A program made the translations under genes and the position numbers. The notes under the pieces were generated by a model. The model searched no databases and was not told the DNA's origin. It saw only the letters and a program-made list of their open reading frames with translations. Positions 53,184-61,727 of a DNA stretch of 64,000 nt are shown in pieces. Numbering within the stretch: the stretch's first letter is position 1; every line of letters begins with the position of its first letter. Source of the stretch: an uncultured Planctomycetaceae bacterium (GTDB lineage: Bacteria > Planctomycetota > Planctomycetia > Planctomycetales > Planctomycetaceae); NCBI GenBank assembly GCA_943787265.1, contig CALSLT010000041.1, positions 62,001 to 126,000 of the forward strand, written 5' to 3'.

Positions 53184-53579
53184 ATGATCATTTCGATCGA
53201 CGCTACAAATGGGCTGGCGATTTACGATCAGATCGTACGGCAGATCAAATTCGCGATTGCCAGCGAAGTGGTTCTGCCGGGCGAGTTGATTCCTTCTGTT
53301 CGCGAAATGGCGAAGCAGACGGCGGTTAATCCGAACACCGTCTCTCGCGCGTATCGCGAGCTCCAGTCGGAAAATATTCTGGAAGTGGTTCGGGGCACTG
53401 GCCTGCAGGTCACACAGGGGGCGGTGAAGCAGTGCCGGAAGGACCGACAGGGGCTGATTCAGGAACGCCTGCGAGCCGTGCTGAAAGAAGCTCAGCAGAG
53501 CCAGCTTGAAGTGGACGATATCCGCCAGCTCATTGATACAGAGTTGGCCCGGCTGAACGGAAAGGGGACTGCAGAATGA
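53184..53579 (+). CDS. GntR-family regulator, YtrA-like
   Basis: A 131-aa transcription regulator with an N-terminal winged helix of the GntR family (IYDQIVRQIKFAIASEVVLP, LIPSVREMAKQTAVNPNTVS, AYRELQSENILEVVRGTG) and only a short helical tail (about 85-131). The missing large effector domain places it in the YtrA subfamily, which usually represses an adjacent ABC transporter operon. The stop overlaps the ATPase start (ATGA), so the two are translationally coupled. The inducer is unknown; YtrA relatives often respond to cell-wall-active compounds. Confidence 0.92.
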   Translation: MIISIDATNGLAIYDQIVRQIKFAIASEVVLPGELIPSVREMAKQTAVNPNTVSRAYRELQSENILEVVRGTGLQVTQGAVKQCRKDRQGLIQERLRAVLKEAQQSQLEVDDIRQLIDTELARLNGKGTAE

Positions 53580-54478
53580 GCGCCGTCTTTGAACTGAAGA
53601 ATGTAACGAAGCAGTTCGGCCGCCAGGTGGCGCTCGATAATGTGTCTCTTGTTGGCGAGCGCGGGACCGTCGTCGCTCTGCTGGGCGAAAACGGAGCCGG
53701 TAAAACAACCGCTCTGCGAATCCTGCTTGGACTGCTGGAACCCGACGGTGGTTCCGGCCGGATCTTCGGCCTTGATAGCTGGATTCATGGCCAGGAAATT
53801 CGCCGCCGCATTGGCTACGTCCCGGACAAGCCGACGCTTTACGAATGGATGACCGTCGATGAAATCGGTTGGTACTGCGGCGGCTTTTACGACAAGTCGT
53901 TTGTCGAAAGTTATCGACGGATGATCTGCGAATTCGGTCTGCCGCTTAAAAAACGAATCAGCACGATGTCCAAGGGGATGAAGGCGAAGGTCGGGCTGGC
54001 GCTGTCGATTTCGCACGATCCGGAACTACTGATTCTTGACGAACCGACGTCGGGTCTCGATCCGATCATCCGTCGCGAATTCCTGGAAAGCATGGTGGAC
54101 GTTGCGGCGACCGACCGTACCGTTCTACTTTCCAGCCATCAGATTCCGGAAGTCGAACGAGTCGCCGACATCGTCTGCATCGTGAAGCACGGCAAGATTG
54201 AAATCGTCGAAAAGCTGGACGAGCTCAAGTCGAGTCTCAGCGAGTTGACCGTCACTTTGCGAAACGGAGCGACAGACATTCCGAAGCCGCCAGGCGAACT
54301 GATCTACCGAGTGCAGAAAGATCGTCAGTGGCAGTTGCTGGTTCGGCATGCCCGGGATTCGGAAGTGGCGGAGTTCCAGCAGGGAGCAAATGTGGGGGCG
54401 GTCGACATTCGGCAGCCATCGCTGGAAGACATATATGTTGGCTACATGCAGGGTGACGTAGAAGGCGATTCTAACTGA
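53576..54478 (+). CDS. ABC transporter ATP-binding protein
   Basis: A 300-aa nucleotide-binding subunit of the CcmA/DrrA-like class. Walker A GENGAGKTT (38-46), Q-loop region YVPDKPTLYEWMTVDE, and Walker B LLILDEPTSGLDP with H-loop SSHQIPEVE are all present. The signature reads STMSKGMKAKVG, a Ser-Lys-Gly-Met form of LSGGM shared with YtrB-like and antibiotic-export ATPases. The C-terminal 70 residues form an added domain that may contact the regulator or permease. It should drive export with the permease downstream. A dispersed palindrome lies between the two genes, so the permease may be expressed at a lower level. Confidence 0.93.
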   Translation: MSAVFELKNVTKQFGRQVALDNVSLVGERGTVVALLGENGAGKTTALRILLGLLEPDGGSGRIFGLDSWIHGQEIRRRIGYVPDKPTLYEWMTVDEIGWYCGGFYDKSFVESYRRMICEFGLPLKKRISTMSKGMKAKVGLALSISHDPELLILDEPTSGLDPIIRREFLESMVDVAATDRTVLLSSHQIPEVERVADIVCIVKHGKIEIVEKLDELKSSLSELTVTLRNGATDIPKPPGELIYRVQKDRQWQLLVRHARDSEVAEFQQGANVGAVDIRQPSLEDIYVGYMQGDVEGDSN

Positions 54479-54605
54479 AGTCACGTGCTTGCGGGGCCGG
54501 ACGCGGTGGTGGAACGCCAGCAGCATTCGCCTGATTTCCGCATCCGGCTTTTTCAGGTTGTTGCGAGTGTTTCCAGACTGACTTTTTCAATGTGTTTGGT
54601 GGGTG

Positions 54606-54640
54606 GCACAGGTTGCTTGCAACCTGTGCGGCGAAGCCGC
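54606..54640. repeat. Dispersed hairpin, CACAGGTTGC family, inside ABC operon
   Basis: GCACAGGTTGC (54606-54616) and GCAACCTGTGC (54619-54629) form a perfect 11-bp stem with a 2-base loop, overlapping a GCGGC-GAA-GCCGC stem (54628-54640). About 50 bases here match the element at 14110-14159 on the opposite strand. It lies between ABC ATPase and permease genes. Confidence 0.8.
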
Positions 54641-54721
54641 AAGAGGTAATCACCGTCAGACTTATTTTCTCCTGTCATGCACAGGCTGAAAGAAAGTCCG
54701 GTGATCAAGCTGGGCAGAAAC

Positions 54722-57700
54722 ATGAATTCATCAATCGCTCTAAGACTTCTCTGGAAAGAGTACCGTGTGCAGCGCGGGCTGTGGCTGTCGATGGCGGCCG
54801 GCAGCATCATGCTCCAGGTGCTGATCACCTTTCTGGTTCCTAGTGATCAGGAATCGTTCCAGGGAATCGTGCCCATCGCGTTTATGCTGACGTCCTTTTA
54901 CGCGATCGGATCCGGCGCGATCACGTTTGCCATCGAGCGGGAAGAAGGGACACAGTTACGACCGGTCATGCTCGGCTGTCCGCCCGGACTAACGCTGACT
55001 GTCAAGACTCTGTTCGGAATTTTTACCACGACATTGCTTCTCGCAGTGACAATATGTTCGGGAATGCTGCTGTCTCTGGGCAGCCTGACGTTGCCTGAAA
55101 GCATGTTTCAGCCGGATGTTCAAAGGATGATCGTCCCGCTGGCGTTGTTGTTTGTGGCGTTGCCCTATTTAGGTTGTTTGCTCTGGTCGACGTTCTTCTC
55201 GCTGCTGACTCGAAAGGTGATCGTCGCACTGGGGCTGGCGGCTGTGGCGATGATTGCGTCATACATTTTTGTCGTGGTTTGCTCGGTGGAGATCGTCGGT
55301 CATTCGAACGCTGGGCATTTACAGCACCCAACTACTGGAATTCAGTTTTTTCTTGTGGCCCTGTTGCCGTGTCTGCTTGCCGCATTGTTGCTCGCGATGA
55401 ATTATCTGCTGACGCACCGCTGGCTGACTCGCGCGTTCTTCGATCAAACGTCTGCAAAGTCCCCGTCATTCTTCAGACGATGGAGATTTCGCCGATCCGG
55501 ACTCGACGGAGGAATGGTTGTCGAAATCGGCGTCGAAGACCGAACGGCTTTCGAAGTCGTCAGTCCAGACGTCGCAGTCCATCAGCCACCACCTCGATTC
55601 GGCCTGAGCCTGCTTTATGGCACGTGGGGGCCGAATCTCTGGCGGCACCTGCGGTTTCTCCGTTGGCGAGAAGCCATCGAGACTCGAAAAATCTTCGTCG
55701 GATTTCTGCTGGCGTCGATGATTTTCGTAACCTGGAGTGTGGCGGACAGTCTAAATCATCATAGTTGGCACGGCATTGCTGCATTCTTTGTCCATGCAGC
55801 GTGCGTTGCCTGTGGAGCGATGGCGTTCCGAACAGAACAGGACGAACGGAAGGTTCAACGGCTTGCTGACATGGGACTTCGGCCAGTGACAGTCTGGTTG
55901 AGCAAACATCTCGTGTGGTTTGTACGGGCGATCATGAGCGTTGCAGCAATTCTGTTCTGCGTGCTCTTCGTTGAATGGCTCTACCCTGGCTACAGCTCAC
56001 GAATGGGAGTTGGGCACTTCTTCCACTCCGCCTGGCTCAACGCGCAACTGCCGAACAGCATGCGCGCCCATTCTTTGGAATTAAGGCTCTTGGGCCGAGC
56101 TGCAATCCTAATGTTGACGATGTATGGAGTTGGCCAGGCGTGTTCGCTGTTGATTCGCTCGACGATCGTTTCGATGTTCGTCGCGTTTATTCTGGCACTA
56201 ACTACATTCGGTTGGGCGGGTGTATGCTGGTGGTTTGACGTGCCCTTCATTCTTTCCGTCCTTCCATTGGCAATCGGATGCCTGCTAGTCACGTGGTGTC
56301 GGACAAATTCCTGGATGAAGGACGACAATCGTCCTTGTACGTGGACCTGGCCTGTTGCATCGCTAGCTGTCTCGATTTCGATCGTGTACTTCGGAACGGG
56401 CCTGTTCCGAGTCTACGAGATTCCCTGGACAGAGCCGTTCTTCGGTGAAACGGCTGCATCAGCCGGCAACAATGGTCTGACCGAGGAGCAACAAGCATCC
56501 GTACTCGATCCGGTTTCAAAAGAAGCGCGAGAAACATTTCAGCTCTACCAGCGCGCCGCAGAACTTCTCGGGAGAAGGTGGTTAGAGACTCCTCCATTAA
56601 AAACGGATCTGCAGCGATTCGACCTTCTTTCGAACGACGATAAACGGACAGCTGAGCAGGCGCTACTCCTGACGCTTGAAGCTACTGAGTCTAAGTCGTG
56701 TGCAGAATTCAGTCCGGGTCTGACCGATATTGTCGCCTCTTCGACGTCGATGGCAGAAATTCAATTTCGGAGTTTGTCAGAACTACTTCTGATCGACGCT
56801 CGCAGAAAATTGCGTGATGGCACTTTAGGCGTCGCTCTTGATCGTTGTCGGGCGACGTTTGCGTTAAGTCGTCACAACGCTGGCAGTGGTCACGAACAAG
56901 GTTATTGGTCGAGTCATGCCATAACTGGCGGCACGTTAGCGGCAATCCGGGAAATCGGCAGACATCCCGAGGCCGATGAAGAGACTGTTGAGGAAGCGTC
57001 GCGAATCATTGACGAGCATCGCAAGTTGATGATGCCGATTGAGGTGACCAATTATGCGACGGCAGTGATGATCAGGAACACCCTCCAGGCAGATGCCTTT
57101 ACCTTAGCGGAAATTGTCAGCGATTCAGATAAGTTCGCTGTATTGTTTGCCTCTAAGTTTCCTGGAGAATTGACTCGCTGCCTCAGAGTCCTGAATGCAA
57201 TGGAATCCTTAGACGTCGAAACTATGGCTGCGTACCGGAGTCTGCAGGCGTCGCTTGAAACTGGCAACAGCCCTGGAATGGCGAGCTGGTATCATGGCTC
57301 TCATTCAGTAAATCCGGAGCTGGAAGCAGCGATTAGGTCAGCAGCCCGCCCCACTCCGTTGCTCGACTTAATAATGAGCAGTTCGGCAAGTCAGCTTTGT
57401 GTCCAGGATACTGATACTGAATGCCGAATTCGGGCCACAAAGATTCTGCTGCAGCTCTTGCAGAGGCGACGAGACGGCGAAGAGCTACCGGCCACGTTGG
57501 CGGAGTTCGGCACGCCTCTAACCGACCCGTGGTCGGGCAAACCATTCGTCTGGTACCCGAAGGGGCTGCCTGGTGGTCTAAAGGAAAGAAATAGCGTTCG
57601 TGTTGAGGCGAACACGCCGTTTCTGATGAGCTTCCGCATCTCGAAGGCAACGATCAGTCGCGTCGAGCATTTCGATGATACGGATGCCGCGCCAATTGAT

Positions 57701-57958
57701 GGTGAGGCCTTTGAAGGTCTGAGATCATCCAGCGTTCAAGCCGACGATGCCGGGAATGGCGCTCTTCAAGGTGGAGAAGGGGCAGCTCCGAAACCAACTC
57801 CGGCTCAGGATGAGACGGCAGAAAAACAGAATGTCCGTATTGAATTCCTGCTCAGCGGACCACACGAATTCGGCAATCCTAACGTGTTTATCTGGGAGCT
57901 GCCGAAGCGAGACGAGACGAAAATTGGTGAGGAACCAGCGGCTGACGGGGCGGAATGA
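54722..57958 (+). CDS. Giant ABC-2-type permease fused to a soluble C-terminal domain
   Basis: A 1078-aa protein; the ATG at 54722 begins the typical permease start MNSSIALRLLWKEYRVQRG. About 13 hydrophobic helices in the first 600 residues form two sets of about six separated by a cytoplasmic segment near 250-330, as if two ABC-2 permease units were fused (a second WREAIETRKIFVGFLL opens the second). Residues about 615-1078 are soluble and contain no known enzyme motif. They resemble a planctomycete-type domain ending in TLAEFGTPLTDPWSGKPFVW, seen in various membrane proteins. Length is two to three times that of ordinary ABC-2 permeases. Likely exports a toxic or envelope compound. Confidence 0.82.
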   Translation: MNSSIALRLLWKEYRVQRGLWLSMAAGSIMLQVLITFLVPSDQESFQGIVPIAFMLTSFYAIGSGAITFAIEREEGTQLRPVMLGCPPGLTLTVKTLFGIFTTTLLLAVTICSGMLLSLGSLTLPESMFQPDVQRMIVPLALLFVALPYLGCLLWSTFFSLLTRKVIVALGLAAVAMIASYIFVVVCSVEIVGHSNAGHLQHPTTGIQFFLVALLPCLLAALLLAMNYLLTHRWLTRAFFDQTSAKSPSFFRRWRFRRSGLDGGMVVEIGVEDRTAFEVVSPDVAVHQPPPRFGLSLLYGTWGPNLWRHLRFLRWREAIETRKIFVGFLLASMIFVTWSVADSLNHHSWHGIAAFFVHAACVACGAMAFRTEQDERKVQRLADMGLRPVTVWLSKHLVWFVRAIMSVAAILFCVLFVEWLYPGYSSRMGVGHFFHSAWLNAQLPNSMRAHSLELRLLGRAAILMLTMYGVGQACSLLIRSTIVSMFVAFILALTTFGWAGVCWWFDVPFILSVLPLAIGCLLVTWCRTNSWMKDDNRPCTWTWPVASLAVSISIVYFGTGLFRVYEIPWTEPFFGETAASAGNNGLTEEQQASVLDPVSKEARETFQLYQRAAELLGRRWLETPPLKTDLQRFDLLSNDDKRTAEQALLLTLEATESKSCAEFSPGLTDIVASSTSMAEIQFRSLSELLLIDARRKLRDGTLGVALDRCRATFALSRHNAGSGHEQGYWSSHAITGGTLAAIREIGRHPEADEETVEEASRIIDEHRKLMMPIEVTNYATAVMIRNTLQADAFTLAEIVSDSDKFAVLFASKFPGELTRCLRVLNAMESLDVETMAAYRSLQASLETGNSPGMASWYHGSHSVNPELEAAIRSAARPTPLLDLIMSSSASQLCVQDTDTECRIRATKILLQLLQRRRDGEELPATLAEFGTPLTDPWSGKPFVWYPKGLPGGLKERNSVRVEANTPFLMSFRISKATISRVEHFDDTDAAPIDGEAFEGLRSSSVQADDAGNGALQGGEGAAPKPTPAQDETAEKQNVRIEFLLSGPHEFGNPNVFIWELPKRDETKIGEEPAADGAE

Positions 57959-58038
57959 TTCCGGGCTTCGCCAGCTCAGAGATTCAATGAGCGTTGATCC
58001 TGGACATCAATTGGTGCTTGGCTGTCGGTCAGCTGAAT

Positions 58039-59394
58039 CTATGCCTCTTTGGAACCGGCTTGTTCGGTGTCTGTTGAATTGGGGACTGAGGCTGCACCAA
58101 TGTCTGAACTTTCGAAGGCGACTTCGATGACGGTTGTCACTCCGTAGTTTTTTGGGCTGTAGCCTTTGCGGAAGTGGACTCGCCAGATGAGTGGCTCGTC
58201 TGAGTTCACCAACTGAGCGACGCCTTCTTCGGAAGTCGGAATAAAGGTTTCGAGCTTTTCACCGGGAGCGATTTCTTGTTCCGCGTTCTGACCTTTTAGA
58301 ATCCAAATATCTTTCTCATTCAGTTCGTAAACAAATACGAGATTGCCGTCTTCTTTTTTCTCACTTTGGCGGCAAACAAAGTTGTTTGAGCGAATATTCT
58401 CCCAGTCTCGTTCGTCTCGCTTGAAGACGAGGCCGTCCAGTGGAGCGATGCTCTGATCGGTCGACACGTTTTCGAATTCAAACCAGAGCTTTACAACTTC
58501 CGAACCGGGTTCTCGCGCGACGCCGGTATCGCCGAGGTGATGCACGAACTCGACTGGTTCTTTAGTGATTCGGACAGGAGTCACTTGAAGGTTGCCGAAC
58601 CGTTGAGACTCGCCAAGTGACAACAGATGCCCAGGTGGCATGTTGGCTTTCTCTGGGACCAGGTCATAACCGATTTGGCCATCTTTCTTCTTCTGTGGCT
58701 TCAGGTCGGGGAGGCTTTCGAGCGCTGACATGTTTGGATTGAGCAGCTTGTAGACCAGGAAGATCACAGCGAGCGTCATGGCGATGGCGTAGTTGCGTAC
58801 CAGCGTGAAGGTGTGTCGTGAGACACCACGGCCGGCAGCAACGCTTGAAATGGATGGTGTTTCAATCGTGCTGCCCAGGTCTTGTGTCTCAGTGGGAATT
58901 TCTGACGATGGAGCCTCCACAGTATTCACAGATTCTACTGCAGGCTCGTGGGCGGGTTCAGGATTCGCAACAACTGGTGGCGTGGGATCGTTCGTTTCTG
59001 GAACGACTTCGTCGGCAGGGGCGTTGATCGGAGCTTCAGTTGCAGGTGCTTCAGCTTCGGCCGGCTCAACTTCGCCATCGGTTGGTGCTTCTGTGGCGGA
59101 TGGTTCCTGCTCGACGGACTCGGCCGGTGTGTCGGTTGCCGGTTCATCGGGAGCCGCTGTGGGCTCACTGGCTGCTTCTGGCTGCTCAGATTCGTCGGCT
59201 GCTGGTTGCTCAGACGCGTCTGCTGCTGGTTGCTCGTCAGGTGTCTCGATCGACTCGTCCATTGGTGTTGCTTCTGGCTCGGACGGAGCTTCGATGTTGA
59301 GGTGGGTTCCGCAGTGAGGACAGGCCACGATGACTCCGGCCTCTTCGACCATCAGGCGGCCTTCGCACTGACTGCATGCAACTTCAAATGCCAT
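58039..59394 (-). CDS. Zinc-ribbon protein with acidic Pro-rich linker and one membrane helix
   Basis: A 451-aa protein. An N-terminal zinc ribbon has CSQCEGR (Cys7, Cys10) and CPHCGTHL (Cys25, Cys28). A long disordered linker (about 36-195) rich in Glu, Pro, Ala and Thr, with tandem near-repeats of EQPAADASEQPAADESEQPE, precedes one transmembrane helix (YAIAMTLAVIFLVYKLL, about 206-222). The remaining residues form a beta-rich extracytoplasmic domain (WFEFENVSTDQSIAPLDG) that resembles DUF4352-like folds. The ribbon should face the cytoplasm and the beta domain outward. Function unknown. Repeats of the linker may vary in number between strains. Confidence 0.75.
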   Translation of the reverse strand: MAFEVACSQCEGRLMVEEAGVIVACPHCGTHLNIEAPSEPEATPMDESIETPDEQPAADASEQPAADESEQPEAASEPTAAPDEPATDTPAESVEQEPSATEAPTDGEVEPAEAEAPATEAPINAPADEVVPETNDPTPPVVANPEPAHEPAVESVNTVEAPSSEIPTETQDLGSTIETPSISSVAAGRGVSRHTFTLVRNYAIAMTLAVIFLVYKLLNPNMSALESLPDLKPQKKKDGQIGYDLVPEKANMPPGHLLSLGESQRFGNLQVTPVRITKEPVEFVHHLGDTGVAREPGSEVVKLWFEFENVSTDQSIAPLDGLVFKRDERDWENIRSNNFVCRQSEKKEDGNLVFVYELNEKDIWILKGQNAEQEIAPGEKLETFIPTSEEGVAQLVNSDEPLIWRVHFRKGYSPKNYGVTTVIEVAFESSDIGAASVPNSTDTEQAGSKEA

Positions 59395-59588
59395 AGTGGA
59401 GAACTCTCAAAAGCTGAAACTCTGATTCGACGGCGCCGATTTCTGTTCTGAACTTTACGGCGTGTGCGCGAAGACTGTTCCAGCAGAATGGATCGGGTGT
59501 GGCTTCGGATTTGGTCGTTGGTGAACTATCCGAAAAGCGAAAGGACAGTGCATCAGGGCTCGCTGCTCCACGTGATTTATGGAGCAGG

Positions 59589-60317
59589 TTAGTCGGGGGG
59601 CGTCGCTTCGTTTCTTCGTGGACCTGCGAGCTCTGACCAATCTATTCTGGCGGGCGTTTCCTGATCCCGCAAGCTGACGGATTGACCGCCCTGGCTGACG
59701 ATTCCGAGTACTAGCAGGTCAATTCGGTTTGCCAGCTCCGCAAAGTTTGTCATGCCTGCGGGCGTGTCGGCGAGGCCGTCTGCATCGTTCAGGATGATGC
59801 CAGCGATCGTGAGATTCCGAAGTTTTGCGGCTTCGATCGTCAGCAGTGTGTGATTGATTGTTCCCAGGCCCAGTCTGGCCACAATCAGCAGAGGAAATCC
59901 TGTCCAGGCCGCGAAGTCAGCGACAGAGTCCTGATTGGTGAGTGGGCAGAGCAGTCCACCAACGCCTTCGACAACGACGATGTCAGCACGCGATTTCCAA
60001 GCGAGAAGATTCTCCTGCATCGCCGACAGGTTTGGCTGCTGTCCCTCCAGCCTGGCAGCGACTGGTGGCGCGAGCGGTGCTTTGAACTTCTGCTGGCAGA
60101 TGCGATCGACACTTGAGAGCCCGGCTGCCTCAGCCAGTTGATCAAGGTCTGGCCAGCGCGTGCCGCCAGCTTCCATGACAGCTCCGCTGCAGGCAGGCTT
60201 CGAAACGCCAACAGTGTGCCCGGCATCGATCAACTCTCGGAGAATGATCGAAGAGACGTACGTTTTCCCGACGTCCGTGTCTGTTCCGGTGACGAAGAGG
60301 CCTCGTAGAGAATTCAC
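59589..60317 (-). CDS. bioD: Dethiobiotin synthase
   Basis: A 242-aa ATP-dependent carboxylase that closes the ureido ring of biotin precursor from 7,8-diaminopelargonate and CO2. The start is GTG at 60317. Walker A GTDTDVGKT (11-19) is diagnostic, with VGVSKPACSGA for substrate Lys binding. ADIVVVEGVGGLLCPL is the Walker B-like segment, and the late PLLIVARLGLGTINHTLLTI is also conserved. No other bio genes are adjacent, so the pathway is dispersed. It ends with a short Arg/Pro tail. Confidence 0.93.
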   Translation of the reverse strand: MNSLRGLFVTGTDTDVGKTYVSSIILRELIDAGHTVGVSKPACSGAVMEAGGTRWPDLDQLAEAAGLSSVDRICQQKFKAPLAPPVAARLEGQQPNLSAMQENLLAWKSRADIVVVEGVGGLLCPLTNQDSVADFAAWTGFPLLIVARLGLGTINHTLLTIEAAKLRNLTIAGIILNDADGLADTPAGMTNFAELANRIDLLVLGIVSQGGQSVSLRDQETPARIDWSELAGPRRNEATPPD

Positions 60318-60330
60318 GTTTTGTTCCGAC

Positions 60331-60603
60331 TTATTGATCTGTCGCTTCTTTCAGCTTCCGAGAGTGGGCGGCCAAGCGGTCCGGCTTTTCGACGTACGAT
60401 TCAAGATACCCGCAGCCGCCGCAGATGTATGGCTGCAGCCTGAACTCGATCGGATCTTTGAAGAAGATCGCGTTCGGTCGAGTGACTAATCGAACTGCCG
60501 TGTCGGATGCGTGGATATTGTCGTGCTTATCGGCAAGTTGTGCATTGTCGATGATCTTGCTCGACCCACATTTGGGACACTCGCCGTCTTTTAAACTGCT
60601 CAT
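60331..60603 (-). CDS. Small zinc-ribbon protein
   Basis: A 90-aa protein with CPKCGS (Cys9, Cys12) and ICGGCGYLE, four Cys arranged as a zinc ribbon, and a helical basic C-terminus. Such proteins with DGECPKCGS at the N-terminus and PYICGGCGY near the middle are common but uncharacterised. It lies 13 bases upstream of bioD on the same strand, so it is probably co-transcribed with it. No catalytic residues are visible. Confidence 0.78.
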   Translation of the reverse strand: MSSLKDGECPKCGSSKIIDNAQLADKHDNIHASDTAVRLVTRPNAIFFKDPIEFRLQPYICGGCGYLESYVEKPDRLAAHSRKLKEATDQ

Positions 60604-60655
60604 CTCTAACCCCCTTTACTTCATGGAACATAGGATGGCCGGTGAACGAAAGACG

Positions 60656-60690
60656 AACGCCCCGGATCACAAATTGTGAAACGGGGCGTT
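60656..60690 (-). terminator. Terminator-like stem after PH-like membrane protein gene
   Basis: AACGCCCCG (60656-60664) and CGGGGCGTT (60682-60690) are perfectly complementary. The loop holds a further palindrome TCACAA-A-TTGTGA. It lies 48 bases past the stop codon of the upstream minus-strand gene, with T-rich GTCTTTCG following on the minus strand. It separates that gene from the zinc-ribbon/bioD unit. Confidence 0.65.
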
Positions 60691-60737
60691 TGAGTGATGG
60701 TGTGGTTGTCGCTCAAAGTTAGACTGTTCTGGAAGAA

Positions 60738-61493
60738 TTACTCGTCGCGGACAGAGACCTGCAAGGCTCCCAGCATCTTCGTTAACGTTTCTTCCTTGCG
60801 ATTGATAAAGAGCACGTTGTCGAGCACGATGGCCCGCGTCTCGTGCCGTGCATGAAGGATCAACCGCCCCGAACGAAGCAGCATGAATTCGAAGACATCG
60901 TTGATCTCTTTGTCGATCCGTAGATTTGGAGCGGGGTAACGCTTGAGGTCTGACAGGAATCCGTGGTGGTGAAGCAGCTCGTTCGGCCGGACTTCCCAGT
61001 AGTCGTATCGGACGGCGACAAGCACGGCCAGATAGAAGCAGAACAGTATTCCCGCGATCATGAAGAAGAATTCGTGATTCGCCCATGGCCTGAGATGTTT
61101 AAAGATGTCTCCGACGGCGGGAAGTAAATCGGGTTGGTAGCTGAACGTCAGGAATGCCCCCATGACGACCATCGCGATAAAGAAAAACAATGTCAGCGAC
61201 GTCGTGCGAGGAAAGTCGAAAGTGACCACACAGAGGTTCAAGGTCAGAACGCCGAGGAAAATCAATGTCGCGATTTCTCCGGAGCGGCTGTGTTGAACAT
61301 CAACTTCGCCGCCAAAGTAGATCATCAGGCCTGCCAGCAACGCCGCGAAGAAAGTTGGATAGAGGAAAACGATCTTCGGGTACGAAATAAGATAGATCTT
61401 TTTGGCTACCGCAGTGGGCTTGTCTTCCAAGGCCTCCGGCGGAGTTGGAACATTTGTAGCATCGGGGGGCGTGGTGGCGTTCTCTTCAGACAT
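60738..61493 (-). CDS. Membrane protein with PH-like C-terminal domain
   Basis: A 251-aa protein with a Pro/Thr/Glu-rich N-terminus and four hydrophobic helices (IVFLYPTFFAALLAGLMIYF, EIATLIFLGVLTLNLCVVTF, SLTLFFFIAMVVMGAFLTF, FFFMIAGILFCFYLAVLVAV). After them comes a cytoplasmic region YDYWEVRPNELLHHHGFLSD through INRKEETLTKMLGALQVS that resembles bacterial PH-like (DUF304-type) domains. It probably senses or anchors a partner at the membrane. No enzyme motif is present. It is followed by a terminator-like stem, so it is likely monocistronic. Confidence 0.75.
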   Translation of the reverse strand: MSEENATTPPDATNVPTPPEALEDKPTAVAKKIYLISYPKIVFLYPTFFAALLAGLMIYFGGEVDVQHSRSGEIATLIFLGVLTLNLCVVTFDFPRTTSLTLFFFIAMVVMGAFLTFSYQPDLLPAVGDIFKHLRPWANHEFFFMIAGILFCFYLAVLVAVRYDYWEVRPNELLHHHGFLSDLKRYPAPNLRIDKEINDVFEFMLLRSGRLILHARHETRAIVLDNVLFINRKEETLTKMLGALQVSVRDE

Positions 61494-61590
61494 GCTGGTT
61501 CCTGTCTGTTGGGATGTGAATAAAAATGGTAGATGTGTGCTAAGACTGCTAAAGAGTTTCTTAGCCGGCCGCGAGCAACGTTGATATTCC

Positions 61591-61640
61591 GTTTTGGATC
61601 ACCGGCAAATCAGCTGTTTTGGATCACCGGCAAATCAGCC
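61591..61640. repeat. Tandem duplication of a 25-base unit
   Basis: Two head-to-tail copies of gttttggatcaccggcaaat plus five bases (61591-61615 and 61616-61640) differ only at the last base. It lies between the membrane protein and radical SAM genes. A recent slippage or duplication event is the simplest explanation. Confidence 0.85.
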
Positions 61641-61727
61641 AATTATGTCAGGATAAAGACTTCACGCCGAAACAACTACGTCCAGCAGCGGTTGCGACCA
61701 CGTTGATCGGTGGCCTGTTTGCTCTGG

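Noticed and set aside
58793-59317. 174-codon Ser/Gly/Ala-rich plus-strand open frame
   Set aside because: It is antisense to the repetitive acidic linker of the zinc-ribbon membrane protein; repeats on one strand create an open frame on the other.
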